From an uncultured Gammaproteobacteria bacterium (GTDB lineage Bacteria > Pseudomonadota > Gammaproteobacteria > Steroidobacterales > GCA-2729495), in assembly GCA_937958785.1 (NCBI GenBank), contig CALGMY010000130.1, forward strand, positions 1-7,343: 7,343 nucleotides of DNA. Direction: 5' to 3'. The notes under the pieces were generated by a model. The model was not told the DNA's origin. It saw only the letters and a list, made by a program, of their open reading frames with translations, and ran no database searches. Below are positions 1 through 5,865 of the stretch, one piece after another. The number at the start of each line of letters is the position of its first letter. Position 1 is the stretch's first letter. A program made the position numbers and the translations under genes.

Positions 1-1329
1 GGCAAGACCCTGCTGGCGCGCGCCATCGCCGGCGAGGCCAAGGTGCCGTTCTTCACGATCTCCGGCTCGGACTTCGTCGAGATGTTCGTCGGTGTCGGCG
101 CGTCCCGGGTCCGCGACATGTTCGAGCAGGCCAAGAAGCACGCGCCCTGCATCATCTTCATCGATGAGATCGATGCCGTCGGCCGGCACCGGGGCGCGGG
201 CCTCGGGGGCGGTCACGACGAGCGGGAGCAGACGCTGAACCAGCTGCTGGTCGAGATGGACGGCTTCGAGGGCAACGAGGGCATCATCGTCATCGCCGCC
301 ACGAACCGGCCCGACGTGCTCGATCCCGCCCTGCTGCGGCCGGGCCGCTTCGACCGCCAGGTCGTGGTGCCCCTGCCGGACGTCCGGGGCCGGGAGCAGA
401 TCCTCAAGGTGCACATGCGCAAGGTGCCCCTGGCGGACGACGTCAAGCCCGCGATCATCGCCCGCGGCACGCCCGGCTTCTCCGGCGCGGACCTCGCCAA
501 CCTGGTGAACGAGGCGGCCCTCTTCGCGGCCCGCGCCAACCGGCGCACGGTCACCATGGAGGAGTTCGAGAAGGCCAAGGACAAGATCATGATGGGCGCC
601 GAGCGGCGTTCCATGGTGATGAACGAGTCCGAGAAGCGCCTGACCGCCTACCACGAGGCCGGCCACGCGATCGTGGGCCTGTCGGTGCCGGACCACGACC
701 CGGTCTACAAGGTGTCCATCATCCCTCGGGGCCGGGCGCTCGGCGTCACCATGTTCCTGCCCGAGGAGGACCGCTACAGCTACAGCAAGCGGCGGCTCAA
801 CAGCCAGATCGCCAGCCTGTTCGGCGGCCGTATTGCCGAGGAGTTGGTGTTCGGCGCCGACGCCGTCACCACGGGCGCATCCAATGACATCGAGAGGGCC
901 ACGGACATTGCCCGCAACATGGTCACCAAGTGGGGCCTTTCGGACCGGCTGGGCCCGCTGACCTACACGGAGGAGGACGGAGAGGTCTTCCTGGGCCGCA
1001 CCGTCACCCAGCACAAGCAGGTGTCCGACGTCACGATCCACGCCATCGACGAGGAAGTGCGCAAGATCATCGATACCAACTACCAGCTCGCCACGTCCAT
1101 CCTCACGACCCACATGGACAAGCTGCACTCGATGGCCAATGCCCTGATCAAGTACGAGACGATCGACGACGGGCAGATCAAGGACATCATGGCCGGTCGC
1201 GAGCCCCGGCCGCCCGAGGGATGGGACAACCAGGGGCCTGGAACCCCCGCCAGCGCCTTCGGCGGCAACAAGCCTGCGGGCGAGCCCGGCATCGGCGAGC
1301 CGGCCAGCCAGCACCGTACGCAGACCTGA
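1..1329 (+). CDS. ftsH: ATP-dependent zinc metalloprotease FtsH (5' end outside window)
   Basis: Membrane-anchored AAA+ protease that unfolds and degrades misfolded membrane proteins and short-lived regulators. The visible part is 442 residues in frame with base 1. It starts inside the Walker A motif (only GKT is left), so about 200 N-terminal residues, including the two membrane segments, lie upstream. Numbered from the first visible residue, the pore loop is MFVGVG (28-33), Walker B is IIFIDEID (51-58), and the second region of homology is NRPDVLDPALLRPGRFDRQ (102-120) with arginine fingers R116 and R119. The zinc site HEAGH is at 218-222, and the third zinc ligand is probably D296 in TGASND. 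All catalytic residues are intact. The C-terminal tail after PPEGW is Gly/Pro/Ala-rich and probably disordered, as in homologues. Internal GTG or ATG codons such as the GTG at 43 are not the real start. folP follows after a 77-nt gap. Identity is essentially certain. Confidence 0.98.
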   Translation, partial: GKTLLARAIAGEAKVPFFTISGSDFVEMFVGVGASRVRDMFEQAKKHAPCIIFIDEIDAVGRHRGAGLGGGHDEREQTLNQLLVEMDGFEGNEGIIVIAATNRPDVLDPALLRPGRFDRQVVVPLPDVRGREQILKVHMRKVPLADDVKPAIIARGTPGFSGADLANLVNEAALFAARANRRTVTMEEFEKAKDKIMMGAERRSMVMNESEKRLTAYHEAGHAIVGLSVPDHDPVYKVSIIPRGRALGVTMFLPEEDRYSYSKRRLNSQIASLFGGRIAEELVFGADAVTTGASNDIERATDIARNMVTKWGLSDRLGPLTYTEEDGEVFLGRTVTQHKQVSDVTIHAIDEEVRKIIDTNYQLATSILTTHMDKLHSMANALIKYETIDDGQIKDIMAGREPRPPEGWDNQGPGTPASAFGGNKPAGEPGIGEPASQHRTQT

Positions 1330-1337
1330 TCCCGGCC

Positions 1338-1366
1338 TTCCGACCCACGGCCACCCCCGCTAACCT
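1338..1366 (+). promoter_or_regulatory. Candidate sigma-70 promoter for folP-glmM
   Basis: TTCCGA (1338-1343) and TAACCT (1361-1366) are separated by exactly 17 nt. Each matches its sigma-70 consensus hexamer at 3 of 6 positions, including the first T and A of the -10 box and its last T. The extended -10 string GCTAACCT differs by one base from GCTACCCT in front of tpiA. Transcription would start near 1373, directly at the foot of the inverted repeat at 1374-1402. The match is weak and no experimental support is available; folP may instead be read from an ftsH promoter. Confidence 0.3.
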
Positions 1367-1373
1367 CGCCTTC

Positions 1374-1402
1374 AGGCAGCGATCCGCACCGGATCGCTGC
1401 CT
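1374..1402 (+). repeat. Perfect 13-bp inverted repeat (hairpin) just before folP ATG
   Basis: The left arm AGGCAGCGATCCG (1374-1386) and right arm CGGATCGCTGCCT (1390-1402) are perfectly complementary around a 3-nt spacer CAC. As RNA this gives a long stable stem-loop. It starts 44 nt after the ftsH stop and ends 4 nt before the ATG at 1407. No T-run follows, so it is not a standard intrinsic terminator. It covers the place where a folP ribosome binding site should be. Possible roles are an mRNA 3'-end stabiliser for ftsH, a 5' stem-loop on the folP transcript, a translational block on folP, or a DNA operator. The repeat is directly visible; its role is inference. Confidence 0.85.
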
Positions 1403-1406
1403 CGTC

Positions 1407-2195
1407 ATGGGCGTACTGAACGTCACGCCTGATTCTTTCTCCGATGGTGGGCTGTACCGGGACCCCGCGCGGGCCGTCGAGCACGCCGTGGCGCTTGTGG
1501 CCGCCGGCGCGGACCTGATCGACATCGGCGGTGAATCGACCCGCCCCGGTGCCGAGCCGCCCGGCGTCGCCGAGGAACTTGCCCGGGTCGTGCCGGTGGT
1601 GGAGGGGCTCCGTGCCGTATCGGACGTGCTGATCTCGGTGGATACGAGCGAGCCCGAGGTCATGGCGGCGGCCGTCGCCGCCGGCGCGGACATGCTGAAC
1701 GACGTCCGCGCACTGGCGAGGCCCGGCGCGCTTGCCGCCGCCGCCGCCGCGGGCGTGCCGGTCTGCCTGATGCACATGCAGGGGGCGCCACCCACCATGC
1801 AGGCAGCCCCGCGTTACGGGGACGTGGTCCGGGACGTACGGGAGTTCCTCCTGGACCGGGTTGCGGCCTGCGTCGCTGCGGGACTGCCACGGACCTCACT
1901 TATAATCGACCCCGGTTTTGGCTTCGGGAAGACCGCTGCCCACAACCTGGCGCTGTTGCGCCGGCTCGGGGAGTTCGTCGCGACCGGACTGCCCGTGCTG
2001 GTTGGCCTGTCCCGGAAGTCCTTCGTGGGCCAGCTGGCGGGCGAGCCGGGCGGGCGGCCCGGGGACCGGCTGGGCGGCAGCCTGGCGCTCGCCCTGGCCG
2101 CCCGTGCCCGGGGAGCGCGACTCGTCCGGGTCCATGACGTGGCGGCGACCGTGCAGGCTTTTCGCGTGATGGATGGGCTCGAGGGCGGAAGATGA
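1407..2195 (+). CDS. folP: Dihydropteroate synthase
   Basis: Joins 6-hydroxymethyl-7,8-dihydropterin pyrophosphate to p-aminobenzoate to give 7,8-dihydropteroate in cytosolic folate synthesis; it is the sulfonamide target. From ATG 1407 the protein is 262 aa, a TIM barrel. Motifs in order: NVTPDSFSDGG (5-15), GGESTRPGA (41-49), SVDTSEPEV (77-85, D79), NDVRAL (98-103), LMHMQG (121-126), DPGFGFGK (168-175), GLSRKSF (200-206, K204) and RVHDV (241-245). These include the pterin- and phosphate-binding Asn, Asp, Lys, Arg and His of the family. The start is uncertain. M1 aligns with about residue 18 of E. coli FolP, and the preceding in-frame residues RCLV resemble the end of the missing first strand, yet no in-frame ATG, GTG or TTG exists between the ftsH stop and 1407. 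No good Shine-Dalgarno precedes 1407. The 3' end overlaps glmM by ATGA. Function is certain; the 5' end is not. Confidence 0.93.
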   Translation: MGVLNVTPDSFSDGGLYRDPARAVEHAVALVAAGADLIDIGGESTRPGAEPPGVAEELARVVPVVEGLRAVSDVLISVDTSEPEVMAAAVAAGADMLNDVRALARPGALAAAAAAGVPVCLMHMQGAPPTMQAAPRYGDVVRDVREFLLDRVAACVAAGLPRTSLIIDPGFGFGKTAAHNLALLRRLGEFVATGLPVLVGLSRKSFVGQLAGEPGGRPGDRLGGSLALALAARARGARLVRVHDVAATVQAFRVMDGLEGGR

Positions 2196-3529
2196 CCAGG
2201 AAATTGTTCGGCACGGATGGCATCCGCGGGCGGGTGGGGGAGTACCCCATGACCGCCGAGTTCGCCTTGCGCCTCGCGGGGGCCGCCGCGCATGTGCTGG
2301 CGCCCTCCGGTGGCAAGGTGCTCATCGGCAAGGACACGCGGGTCTCGGGCTACATGTTCGAGTCGGCGCTCGAGGCCGGATTCGTGGCTGCCGGGATGGA
2401 CGTGCTGCTCGTCGGCCCGCTCCCGACCCCCGGCATCGCCTACCTCACCCGAACCCATGGGGCAGACGCCGGGGTGGTGATCAGCGCCTCCCACAACCCC
2501 TATGACGATAACGGCATCAAGTTCTTCGATGGCAACGGCAGCAAGCTGTCCGACGAGATCGAGGCGGCCATCGAGGCGCGGCTCGCCGAGCCGGCCGTCA
2601 CCCGCGAGTCCATGGCCCTCGGGCGCGCGAAGCGGGTGGAGAACGCGCTCGACGCCTACAAGTCCTTCTGCATCTCCACGGTGCCGGCGGACCTGCGGCT
2701 CGACGGCCTCAAGATCGTCATCGACTGCTCCCACGGGGCCGCCTACAAGGTCGCGCCCCGGGTCCTGTCCGAGCTGGGTGCGGAAATCATCCCGATCGGC
2801 TGCTCACCGAACGGCCGCAACATCAACCACGACTGCGGTTCCACCCGGCCTGAACTGCTCCAGCTTACCGCCCGGGGCGTGCGTGCCGACCTCGGCATCG
2901 CGCTCGATGGCGACGGTGACCGCCTGCTGATGGTCGACCACCTGGGCCAGCTGGTGGACGGCGACCAGCTGCTATGGGTGCTCGCCAGTGCCTGGCGAAA
3001 GTCCGGCGAGCTCTCTGGGCCCGTGGTTGGCACGCTCATGAGCAACCTGGGGCTGGAGCGCGGACTCAATGCGCTCGGTGTCGAATTCCGTCGCGCCAAG
3101 GTCGGCGACCGCTATGTCCTCGAGATGCTGCGGGAGACGGGCGGCTGCCTGGGCGGGGAGACCTCGGGCCACCTGCTCTGCCTCGACAAGACCACCACCG
3201 GCGACGGGCTGGTCAGCGCCCTCCAGGTCCTGCGCGTGGTCAAGCAGTCGGGGCGGACGCTGGCTGAGCTCGCGGCTGGCATGGCCCGCTTCCCCCAGAC
3301 GCTCATCAACGTCCGGGTCAGCCGTCGGATCGATCCCGCCGCCGCGCCGGCCGTGCAGGCTGCCGTCGCCCGGGCGGAACAGTCTCTGGGCCGGCGGGGG
3401 CGGGTGGTCCTGCGGGCCTCCGGCACCGAGCCCGTGGTCCGGGTGATGGTGGAGGGCGAGGACCAGGCCGAGGTGGCGCGCTTCGCCGACGAGATCGCCA
3501 ACAGCGTCCGGAGCGCCTGCCCGGCCTGA
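2192..3529 (+). CDS. glmM: Phosphoglucosamine mutase
   Basis: Interconverts glucosamine-6-phosphate and glucosamine-1-phosphate in the cytosol, feeding UDP-N-acetylglucosamine synthesis for peptidoglycan and lipopolysaccharide. The 445-aa length is that of typical bacterial GlmM. The N-terminus MTRKLFGTDGIRG is characteristic. The catalytic phosphoserine is S100 in ISASHNP (97-103). The Mg-binding loop is DGDGDR (239-244, ligands D239, D241 and D243). The sugar-binding loop is GGETSGH (321-327), and the phosphate-binding loop is RASGTEP (408-414). The ATG is set by the ATGA overlap with the folP stop; GAGGG at 2181-2185 serves as a ribosome binding site 6 nt upstream, inside folP. Translational coupling with folP is likely. 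The same folP-glmM pairing is known in E. coli, where secG follows directly; here tpiA lies between them. Confidence 0.98.
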   Translation: MTRKLFGTDGIRGRVGEYPMTAEFALRLAGAAAHVLAPSGGKVLIGKDTRVSGYMFESALEAGFVAAGMDVLLVGPLPTPGIAYLTRTHGADAGVVISASHNPYDDNGIKFFDGNGSKLSDEIEAAIEARLAEPAVTRESMALGRAKRVENALDAYKSFCISTVPADLRLDGLKIVIDCSHGAAYKVAPRVLSELGAEIIPIGCSPNGRNINHDCGSTRPELLQLTARGVRADLGIALDGDGDRLLMVDHLGQLVDGDQLLWVLASAWRKSGELSGPVVGTLMSNLGLERGLNALGVEFRRAKVGDRYVLEMLRETGGCLGGETSGHLLCLDKTTTGDGLVSALQVLRVVKQSGRTLAELAAGMARFPQTLINVRVSRRIDPAAAPAVQAAVARAEQSLGRRGRVVLRASGTEPVVRVMVEGEDQAEVARFADEIANSVRSACPA

Positions 3530-3550
3530 GGCCCCCCGGGGCCGCCTTTC
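3530..3550 (+). terminator. Weak hairpin after glmM, possible terminator
   Basis: Immediately after the glmM stop, GGCCC (3530-3534) can pair with GGGCC (3539-3543) around a 4-nt loop, followed by GCCTTTC, which has only three T. A 5-bp GC stem with a short T-run is a poor intrinsic terminator, so read-through into tpiA is possible. A run of six T at 3600-3605 lies further down but has no convincing stem directly in front of it. Confidence 0.25.
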
Positions 3551-3562
3551 GGCAAGCACGCG

Positions 3563-3591
3563 TTGCTTTGGCGGGGACAGGCGGCTACCCT
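3563..3591 (+). promoter_or_regulatory. Candidate sigma-70 promoter for tpiA-secG-tRNA-nuo
   Basis: TTGCTT (3563-3568) and TACCCT (3586-3591) are 17 nt apart. The -35 box begins with the conserved TTG, and the -10 box keeps the first T, the A and the last T. Transcription would begin near 3598, giving a leader of about 25 nt before the tpiA ATG at 3623. It sits in the 93-nt gap after glmM, the only space between glmM and nuoD large enough for a promoter outside coding sequence. The match is partial and unproven. Confidence 0.45.
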
Positions 3592-3622
3592 GCGGCGTCT
3601 TTTTTCCTGCGGGCCTCACGCC

Positions 3623-4432
3623 ATGCAACCCAGGCGGCCCATCGTCGCTGGCAACTGGAAGCTGAACGGCACCCTCGCGTCGGGTCAGGCGCTGGTTGCG
3701 GCCGTCTCCCGCGAGCTCGCCACCCGGGACCTCGGGGCCGGGCGGCTCGGTGCTGCCGGCAGCCCGGTGGAAGTCCTTGTCTGCCCCCCCTTCGTGCACC
3801 TGGCCCCGCTCGCCGGCGCGGCGGCCGAGGCCCGGCTGGGCCTCGGCGCCCAGGATGCGGCCGTCGAGGATGCCGGCGCCTTTACCGGCGAGGTGTCGGC
3901 CCCCATGCTCCGGGACGTTGGCTGCAGCCACGCGATCGTAGGTCATTCGGAACGCCGGGCACTCTTCGGTGACACCGACGAGCGCGTGGCCGGCAAGGTG
4001 CTGGCTGTACTGCGCGCCGGCCTCGCGCCGATCCTCTGCGTCGGAGAGACGCTCGCCGAGCGTGACAGCGGCCAGACGCTTGCCGTCGTGCGCCGGCAGT
4101 TGTCGGCCGTGCTGTCGGCCCTTGATGGGGCCGGCGTCCCGGTGGCGGGCTGGCGACCGCTGGTGGTGGCCTATGAGCCGGTGTGGGCCATTGGTACCGG
4201 CCGCACGGCGTCCCCGGGCCAGGCCCAGGAAGTCCACGCCGACATCCGGGCCACGGTCGCGCGGCGCGATGCTACAATGGCGGGTGACCTCCGGATCCTT
4301 TACGGGGGCAGCGTGAAGGCTTCCAACGCGAAGGACCTCTTCGCGATGCGGGACATCGACGGCGGGCTGATCGGCGGCGCATCGCTGCAGGCCGCCGAAT
4401 TTGCGGACATTTGCAGGGCGGCGGCGGGCTGA
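3623..4432 (+). CDS. tpiA: Triose-phosphate isomerase
   Basis: Interconverts dihydroxyacetone phosphate and glyceraldehyde-3-phosphate in glycolysis and gluconeogenesis; a cytosolic TIM-barrel dimer. The protein is 269 aa, longer than E. coli TpiA (255). Active-site residues are all present: N11 and K13 in GNWKLNG (10-16), H108 in VGHSERR (106-112), and the base E185 in AYEPVWAIGTG (183-193), which runs into mobile loop 6. The phosphate-binding segments YGGSVKASN (227-235) and GGLIGGASL (247-255) are intact. About 11 extra residues, rich in Gly and Ala, sit around 34-49 between helix 1 and strand 2. ATG 3623 is preferred over the in-frame TTG at 3563, which would place the candidate promoter inside the gene and add residues not seen in the family. 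No strong Shine-Dalgarno is visible. The stop overlaps the secG ATG by one base. Confidence 0.97.
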   Translation: MQPRRPIVAGNWKLNGTLASGQALVAAVSRELATRDLGAGRLGAAGSPVEVLVCPPFVHLAPLAGAAAEARLGLGAQDAAVEDAGAFTGEVSAPMLRDVGCSHAIVGHSERRALFGDTDERVAGKVLAVLRAGLAPILCVGETLAERDSGQTLAVVRRQLSAVLSALDGAGVPVAGWRPLVVAYEPVWAIGTGRTASPGQAQEVHADIRATVARRDATMAGDLRILYGGSVKASNAKDLFAMRDIDGGLIGGASLQAAEFADICRAAAG

Positions 4433-4857
4433 TGACGACGTTCCATACTCTGGTGCTGATCGTGCACGTGCTGGTGGGTGCCGGCATCGTGGGCCTCGTG
4501 CTGCTCCAGCGCGGCAAGGGTGCCGACGCCGGCGCTGCCTTCGGCGCAGGTGCTTCCGGTACGGTCTTCGGGGCGAAGGGTTCGGCGAACTTCCTGTCCC
4601 GGTCCACCGCCGTGCTGGCCACGCTCTTCTTCTGCACTAGCCTCGGCCTCGCTTACCTCGGGACCCAGCGCAAGCCGCCCGAGAGCCTGCTCGATGCGGT
4701 GGTACCGGCCGAGACGGCCCCGGTGGCCTCACCGGCCGGCAATGCGCCGGTCGAGGGCTCGATTCCGGCACCGGCACCGGCCGGTGGCTTGCCGGCGCTG
4801 CCGGCAGTCCCGCTACCCGCGCCTGCAGGCGGGGAGGCGGCGCAGCCTGCGGACTAG
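4432..4857 (+). CDS. secG: Protein-export membrane protein SecG
   Basis: Accessory subunit of the SecYEG translocon in the inner membrane, which aids SecA-driven export. The protein is 141 aa. It has a first membrane segment at about residues 4-25, the conserved loop LLQRGKGADAGAAFGAGAS (24-42) followed by GTVFGAKGSANFLSR (43-57), a second membrane segment at about 58-77, then a tail from 80 to 141. The tail is almost entirely Ala, Pro, Gly and Val and is probably disordered; tails of this kind vary freely in SecG. The ATG at 4432 shares its A with the tpiA stop (TGATG), implying translational coupling; an in-frame TTG at 4411 lies inside tpiA and is less likely. The ATG start gives the usual N-terminus, with the first helix beginning almost at once. 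The tRNA-Leu gene begins 22 nt after the stop. Confidence 0.96.
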   Translation: MTTFHTLVLIVHVLVGAGIVGLVLLQRGKGADAGAAFGAGASGTVFGAKGSANFLSRSTAVLATLFFCTSLGLAYLGTQRKPPESLLDAVVPAETAPVASPAGNAPVEGSIPAPAPAGGLPALPAVPLPAPAGGEAAQPAD

Positions 4858-4879
4858 CGGGTTACTGAAACTGATCATT

Positions 4880-4964
4880 GCCGACGTGGTGGAATTGGTA
4901 GACACACCGTCTTGAGGGGGCGGCGGCGCAAGCCGTGTGAGTTCGAGTCTCACCGTCGGCACCA
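4880..4964 (+). tRNA. leuU: tRNA-Leu, anticodon GAG
   Basis: A complete 85-nt class II tRNA with an encoded CCA end (4962-4964) and discriminator A4961, as expected for leucine. The acceptor stem GCCGACG (4880-4886) pairs perfectly with CGTCGGC (4954-4960). The D stem is GTG/CAC (4889-4891 with 4903-4905). The anticodon stem CCGTC (4907-4911) pairs with GGCGG (4919-4923) with one T-G wobble, and the loop TTGAGGG gives anticodon GAG (4914-4916), reading CUC and CUU. The long variable arm CGGC-GCAA-GCCG (4924-4935) is closed by a GNRA loop. The T stem GTGAG/CTCAC encloses TTCGAGT. The same isoacceptor (leuU) follows secG in E. coli. It probably shares a transcript with secG and nuoA. Confidence 0.98.
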
Positions 4965-4985
4965 GGTTTCGAGAATCGAGGGTTG

Positions 4986-4991
4986 AAGGAG
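4986..4991 (+). promoter_or_regulatory. Strong ribosome binding site that sets the nuoA GTG start
   Basis: AAGGAG lies 5 nt before the GTG at 4997. It is one of the best Shine-Dalgarno matches in the window and decides the start of nuoA. The upstream in-frame GTG at 4937 lies inside the tRNA T arm and cannot be the start. Confidence 0.85.
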
Positions 4992-4996
4992 CACCC

Positions 4997-5353
4997 GTGC
5001 TGACCAACTACGTGCCGGTCCTTGTGTATCTCTGCGTTGCGACGGGGATTGGCCTCATCCTGCTCGGTATCGGGTTCCTGGTCGGCCGGGGCGACAAGTA
5101 CGCCGAGAAGCTGTCAGCCTACGAATGCGGCTTCGAGGCCTTTGAGGACAGCCGCATGAAGTTCGACGTGCGGTACTACCTGGTGGCCATCCTCTTCATC
5201 GTCTTCGATCTCGAGATTGCGTTCCTGTTTCCCTGGGCCGTCACCCTCGACGAAATCGGCGTCACCGGCATCCTTGCCATGGGCGTGTTCCTCGCGATCC
5301 TGGTGGTGGGCTTCCTGTACGAGTGGAAAAAGGGAGCGCTGGAATGGGACTAG
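4997..5353 (+). CDS. nuoA: NADH-quinone oxidoreductase subunit A
   Basis: Small inner-membrane subunit of respiratory complex I (ND3 homologue), located where the peripheral and membrane arms meet near the quinone site. The protein is 118 aa with three predicted membrane helices at about 5-30, 59-83 and 88-108. The loop after helix 1 carries YECGFEAF (42-49); C44 matches the ND3 loop cysteine known from the mitochondrial active/deactive transition. Helix 2 carries the conserved acidic pair D71 and E73 in FDLEIAFLFPW (70-80). The start is GTG with a strong ribosome binding site. The gene begins only 32 nt after the tRNA 3' end, and its 3' end overlaps nuoB by 10 nt. The sequence is of the proteobacterial type that has Phe-Pro-Trp after helix 2, unlike the divergent enteric NuoA. 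Confidence 0.97.
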   Translation: MLTNYVPVLVYLCVATGIGLILLGIGFLVGRGDKYAEKLSAYECGFEAFEDSRMKFDVRYYLVAILFIVFDLEIAFLFPWAVTLDEIGVTGILAMGVFLAILVVGFLYEWKKGALEWD

Positions 5354-5865
5354 AGACCACCGGTTTCCCCGCGGCGCCGCCTGCCGGCGCCTTGCCCGAG
5401 GTGCTGCAGCGGCGCGGCTTCGTGGTCACCAAGCTCGACAACCTCATCAACTGGGCGCGCACCGGCTCCCTCTGGCCGATGACCTTCGGCCTGGCCTGCT
5501 GTGCGGTAGAGATGATGCATGCAGGGGCCGCCCGCTACGACCTCGACCGGTTCGGCGTGATCTTCCGCCCGAGCCCCCGGCAGTCCGATGTCATGATCGT
5601 GGCCGGTACCCTCACCAACAAGATGGCCCCGGCGCTGCGCAAGGTCTATGACCAGATGGCCGAGCCCCGCTGGGTGATCTCCATGGGCTCCTGTGCCAAC
5701 GGCGGGGGTTATTACCACTACTCCTACGCGGTGGTCCGGGGCTGCGACCGCATCGTTCCCGTTGACGTCTACGTGCCGGGTTGCCCCCCGACGGCCGAGG
5801 CCCTGCTGTACGGCATCCTCCAGCTCCAGAACAAGATTCGCCGCACCAACACGATCGCCCGATGA
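5344..5865 (+). CDS. nuoB: NADH-quinone oxidoreductase subunit B
   Basis: Peripheral-arm subunit of complex I (PSST homologue) holding the terminal 4Fe-4S cluster N2, which passes electrons to quinone. The protein is 173 aa. The four cluster ligands are visible: adjacent C52 and C53 in GLACCAVEMM (49-58), C117 in SMGSCANGGG (113-122) and C147 in VPGCPPT (144-150). The N-terminal 20 residues are Ala/Pro/Gly-rich and variable, and RGFVVTKLDNLINWAR (24-39) begins the conserved core. ATG 5344 has AGGGAG (5331-5336) 7 nt upstream and lies inside the last codons of nuoA; the in-frame GTG at 5323 is less likely. The end overlaps nuoC by ATGA. Confidence 0.98.
   Translation: MGLETTGFPAAPPAGALPEVLQRRGFVVTKLDNLINWARTGSLWPMTFGLACCAVEMMHAGAARYDLDRFGVIFRPSPRQSDVMIVAGTLTNKMAPALRKVYDQMAEPRWVISMGSCANGGGYYHYSYAVVRGCDRIVPVDVYVPGCPPTAEALLYGILQLQNKIRRTNTIAR

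Noticed and set aside
930..1406. Long in-frame extension of folP upstream into ftsH
   Set aside because: It overlaps the conserved protease domain of ftsH in another frame, and the extension before the folP core is not FolP-like except for the last few residues.
1901..1906. Perfect TATAAT inside folP, about 290 nt before glmM
   Set aside because: The bases encode the conserved segment before DPGFGFGK, and no -35-like hexamer lies 15-19 nt upstream. It is probably a codon coincidence.
1814..2734. 306-codon - strand open frame across folP and glmM
   Set aside because: It is a shadow of well-supported + strand genes and shows no recognisable domain.
3563..3622. TTG 3563 as an earlier tpiA start
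   Set aside because: It would add 20 residues absent from the family and would coincide with the candidate -35 box. ATG 3623 gives the normal N-terminus.
2972..4237. 421-codon open frame on the - strand across glmM and tpiA
   Set aside because: It overlaps two intact, fully recognisable genes on the + strand. Long antisense frames are expected in GC-rich coding DNA; the product is low-complexity and matches no family I know.
4937..4996. GTG 4937 as an earlier nuoA start
   Set aside because: It lies in the T arm of the tRNA gene. GTG 4997 has a strong ribosome binding site and gives the normal NuoA N-terminus.
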